Translations under genes and position numbers: made by a program
Notes under the pieces: generated by a model
Told to the model about the DNA's origin: nothing
Databases searched by the model: none
Seen by the model: only the letters and a program-made list of their open reading frames with translations
Source of the DNA: Lepidurus packardi
Taxonomy: Eukaryota > Arthropoda > Branchiopoda > Notostraca > Triopsidae
Direction: 5' to 3'
NCBI GenBank assembly: GCA_023053545.1
Contig: JAKZAN010000004.1
Coordinates: 2,170,001 to 2,234,000 of the forward strand
Length of the DNA: 64,000 nt
Shown here: piece after piece, positions 63,162-64,000 of the stretch
Position numbering within the stretch: the first letter of the stretch is position 1
Layout of the letters: each line of letters starts with the position of its first letter

Positions 63162-64000
63162 CAGGGTTGTACGGATTTGAACTTAAGCCGGATTTAAATC
63201 GGATTTAAGACTGTTTTTATAACATGCTAAGGCTTGAGAAATTTTCACAAGCTCATTTTGAAGTGAGTTGACCTTGGTCTTGAACTTAAAGGCAACCGTA
63301 TGACAGTGATTTGGAAAGGGCTTAAGTAGAAAGCATCTTACTTATACGAGGCGGATATGAAAGTTCATTTTCTGAACTATTGGGGTAAAGGTGAGCTCAG
63401 CAAACGCCTTTCACCAATCACAATCACAATCGCAATTTCTCAGCAATCGCCTTTCTATGAAACGGGAAACGGAAATTTTTTTAAGACTAACCAACCAGTG
63501 TTGCCAGACTTGGCGATTTCTCGCCAAAATTGGCGACTTGAAAACATGAACTGGCGACAATTTTTGGGCATTTGGCGATGGCGGTTTGTTTGGCGACTTT
63601 ACTGTATCTTTGCTTTTTTGTTTTGATTAAATGAAAGTAAAGCAAGCCTGTACAAACGCATTTTCTGCTCCATGGTCTCAAAATAGTTCATAGTGTAGAG
63701 TAGAGACGGAGTAGAGATATATAGAGAGGGAACATGCAGGATGTAGCCCCTTCCTTATGGGCCTTTTGTTATCACTTTACGAAAGCTGCAGGCTAGTTCT
63801 CTGAGAGGACATCATTGGTCAGACCTGTTTGATCAACGCCTTGCTCATGGCGGGAAATATAAAAATGAGGCTCAAACGAAAAACGATAGCAATATGGATA
63901 AGTATGTTTCGAGACGTTAGGAAATTGATGCAAACCTGTAGAAACACACTTTTTGCTCCCCAGTCTCAGTATAGTTATATGCTTATTTTTCTGTTTCTGG
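63162..64000. other. Unassigned right flank, probably further transposon sequence
   Basis: Begins CAGGGTTG, a hAT-like terminal style, directly after the cut LTR. It contains CCGGATTTAAATCGGATTTAAG, CAGTGTTGCCAGACTTGGCG at about 63496 with several TTGGCGA motifs, and a degenerate direct repeat (about 63647-63692 and 63932-63977, CCTGTA(C/G)AAAC...GCTCC). No coding region recognised. Confidence 0.4.

Noticed and set aside
1-64000. CRISPR arrays, operons, prokaryotic promoters and tRNA genes
   Set aside because: None seen; the introns and element types show a eukaryote, where CRISPR and operon calls do not apply.

Overview
The window is metazoan DNA, most likely from an arthropod. The basis is short GT-AG introns of 50-120 nt, a Piwi-family fragment, a metazoan-type 5S rRNA fragment, and animal-type transposons (PIF/Harbinger, hAT, Kolobok-like, MULE, BEL, Gypsy and a DIRS-like element). 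A chelicerate such as a tick is plausible but unproven. Apart from one small three-exon gene with no recognised family (21586-22131), essentially everything is mobile DNA or its debris, much of it nested several layers deep.

Layout. 1-2171: remnant of an intron-containing DUF6729-type gene. 2172-8314: a young, 5'-truncated LINE holding an LTR-element fragment flanked by a perfect 125-bp duplication of the LINE. 8829-8904: 3' part of a 5S rRNA gene. 9060-10358: BEL/Pao fragment cut by a hAT fragment. 10575-10807: a MITE with 32-bp inverted ends and 9-bp target duplications. 10872-20891: a TTAA-flanked Kolobok-like element coding for a transposase fused to a YqaJ-type nuclease, hosting a whole-looking Gypsy element (15058-20596). 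21586-22131: the small zinc-knuckle gene. 23058-25163: truncated OTU-like/zinc-finger MULE protein. 25164-29480: Gypsy-like remnant holding a complete-ended hAT (26867-29335). 29481-31900: PIF/Harbinger copy A. 32114-36700: a long OTU-like/C2H2/MULE/SWIM/PHD transposon gene with a core promoter. 37080-37293: BESS fragment.

37302-63161 is one nested stack. LTR element B has its 5' LTR split by PIF/Harbinger copy B (37571-41062) and by a second TTAA Kolobok-like element (41165-47532). Its gag region is split by a hAT (48140-51433), and it is then cut by LTR element C (52994-63161). Element C carries gag, a foreign-looking gene ending in AATAAA plus a 21-nt poly(A) tract where pol should be, env-like coding stretches, and an antisense piece of a host PIWI gene (about 61975-62880). 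A DIRS/PAT-like element with identical split direct repeats (55381-60678) sits inside the captured gene.

The two Kolobok-like elements encode two-domain proteins that are both open end to end (930 and 932 codons), with matching candidate DDE residues and a PD-(D/E)xK nuclease site. The two PIF/Harbinger elements share a tail-to-tail layout of transposase and Myb-like accessory gene, with an intron at the same place. The observations most worth following are the antisense PIWI capture in LTR element C, the poly(A)-ended captured gene in the same element, and the transposase-nuclease elements.
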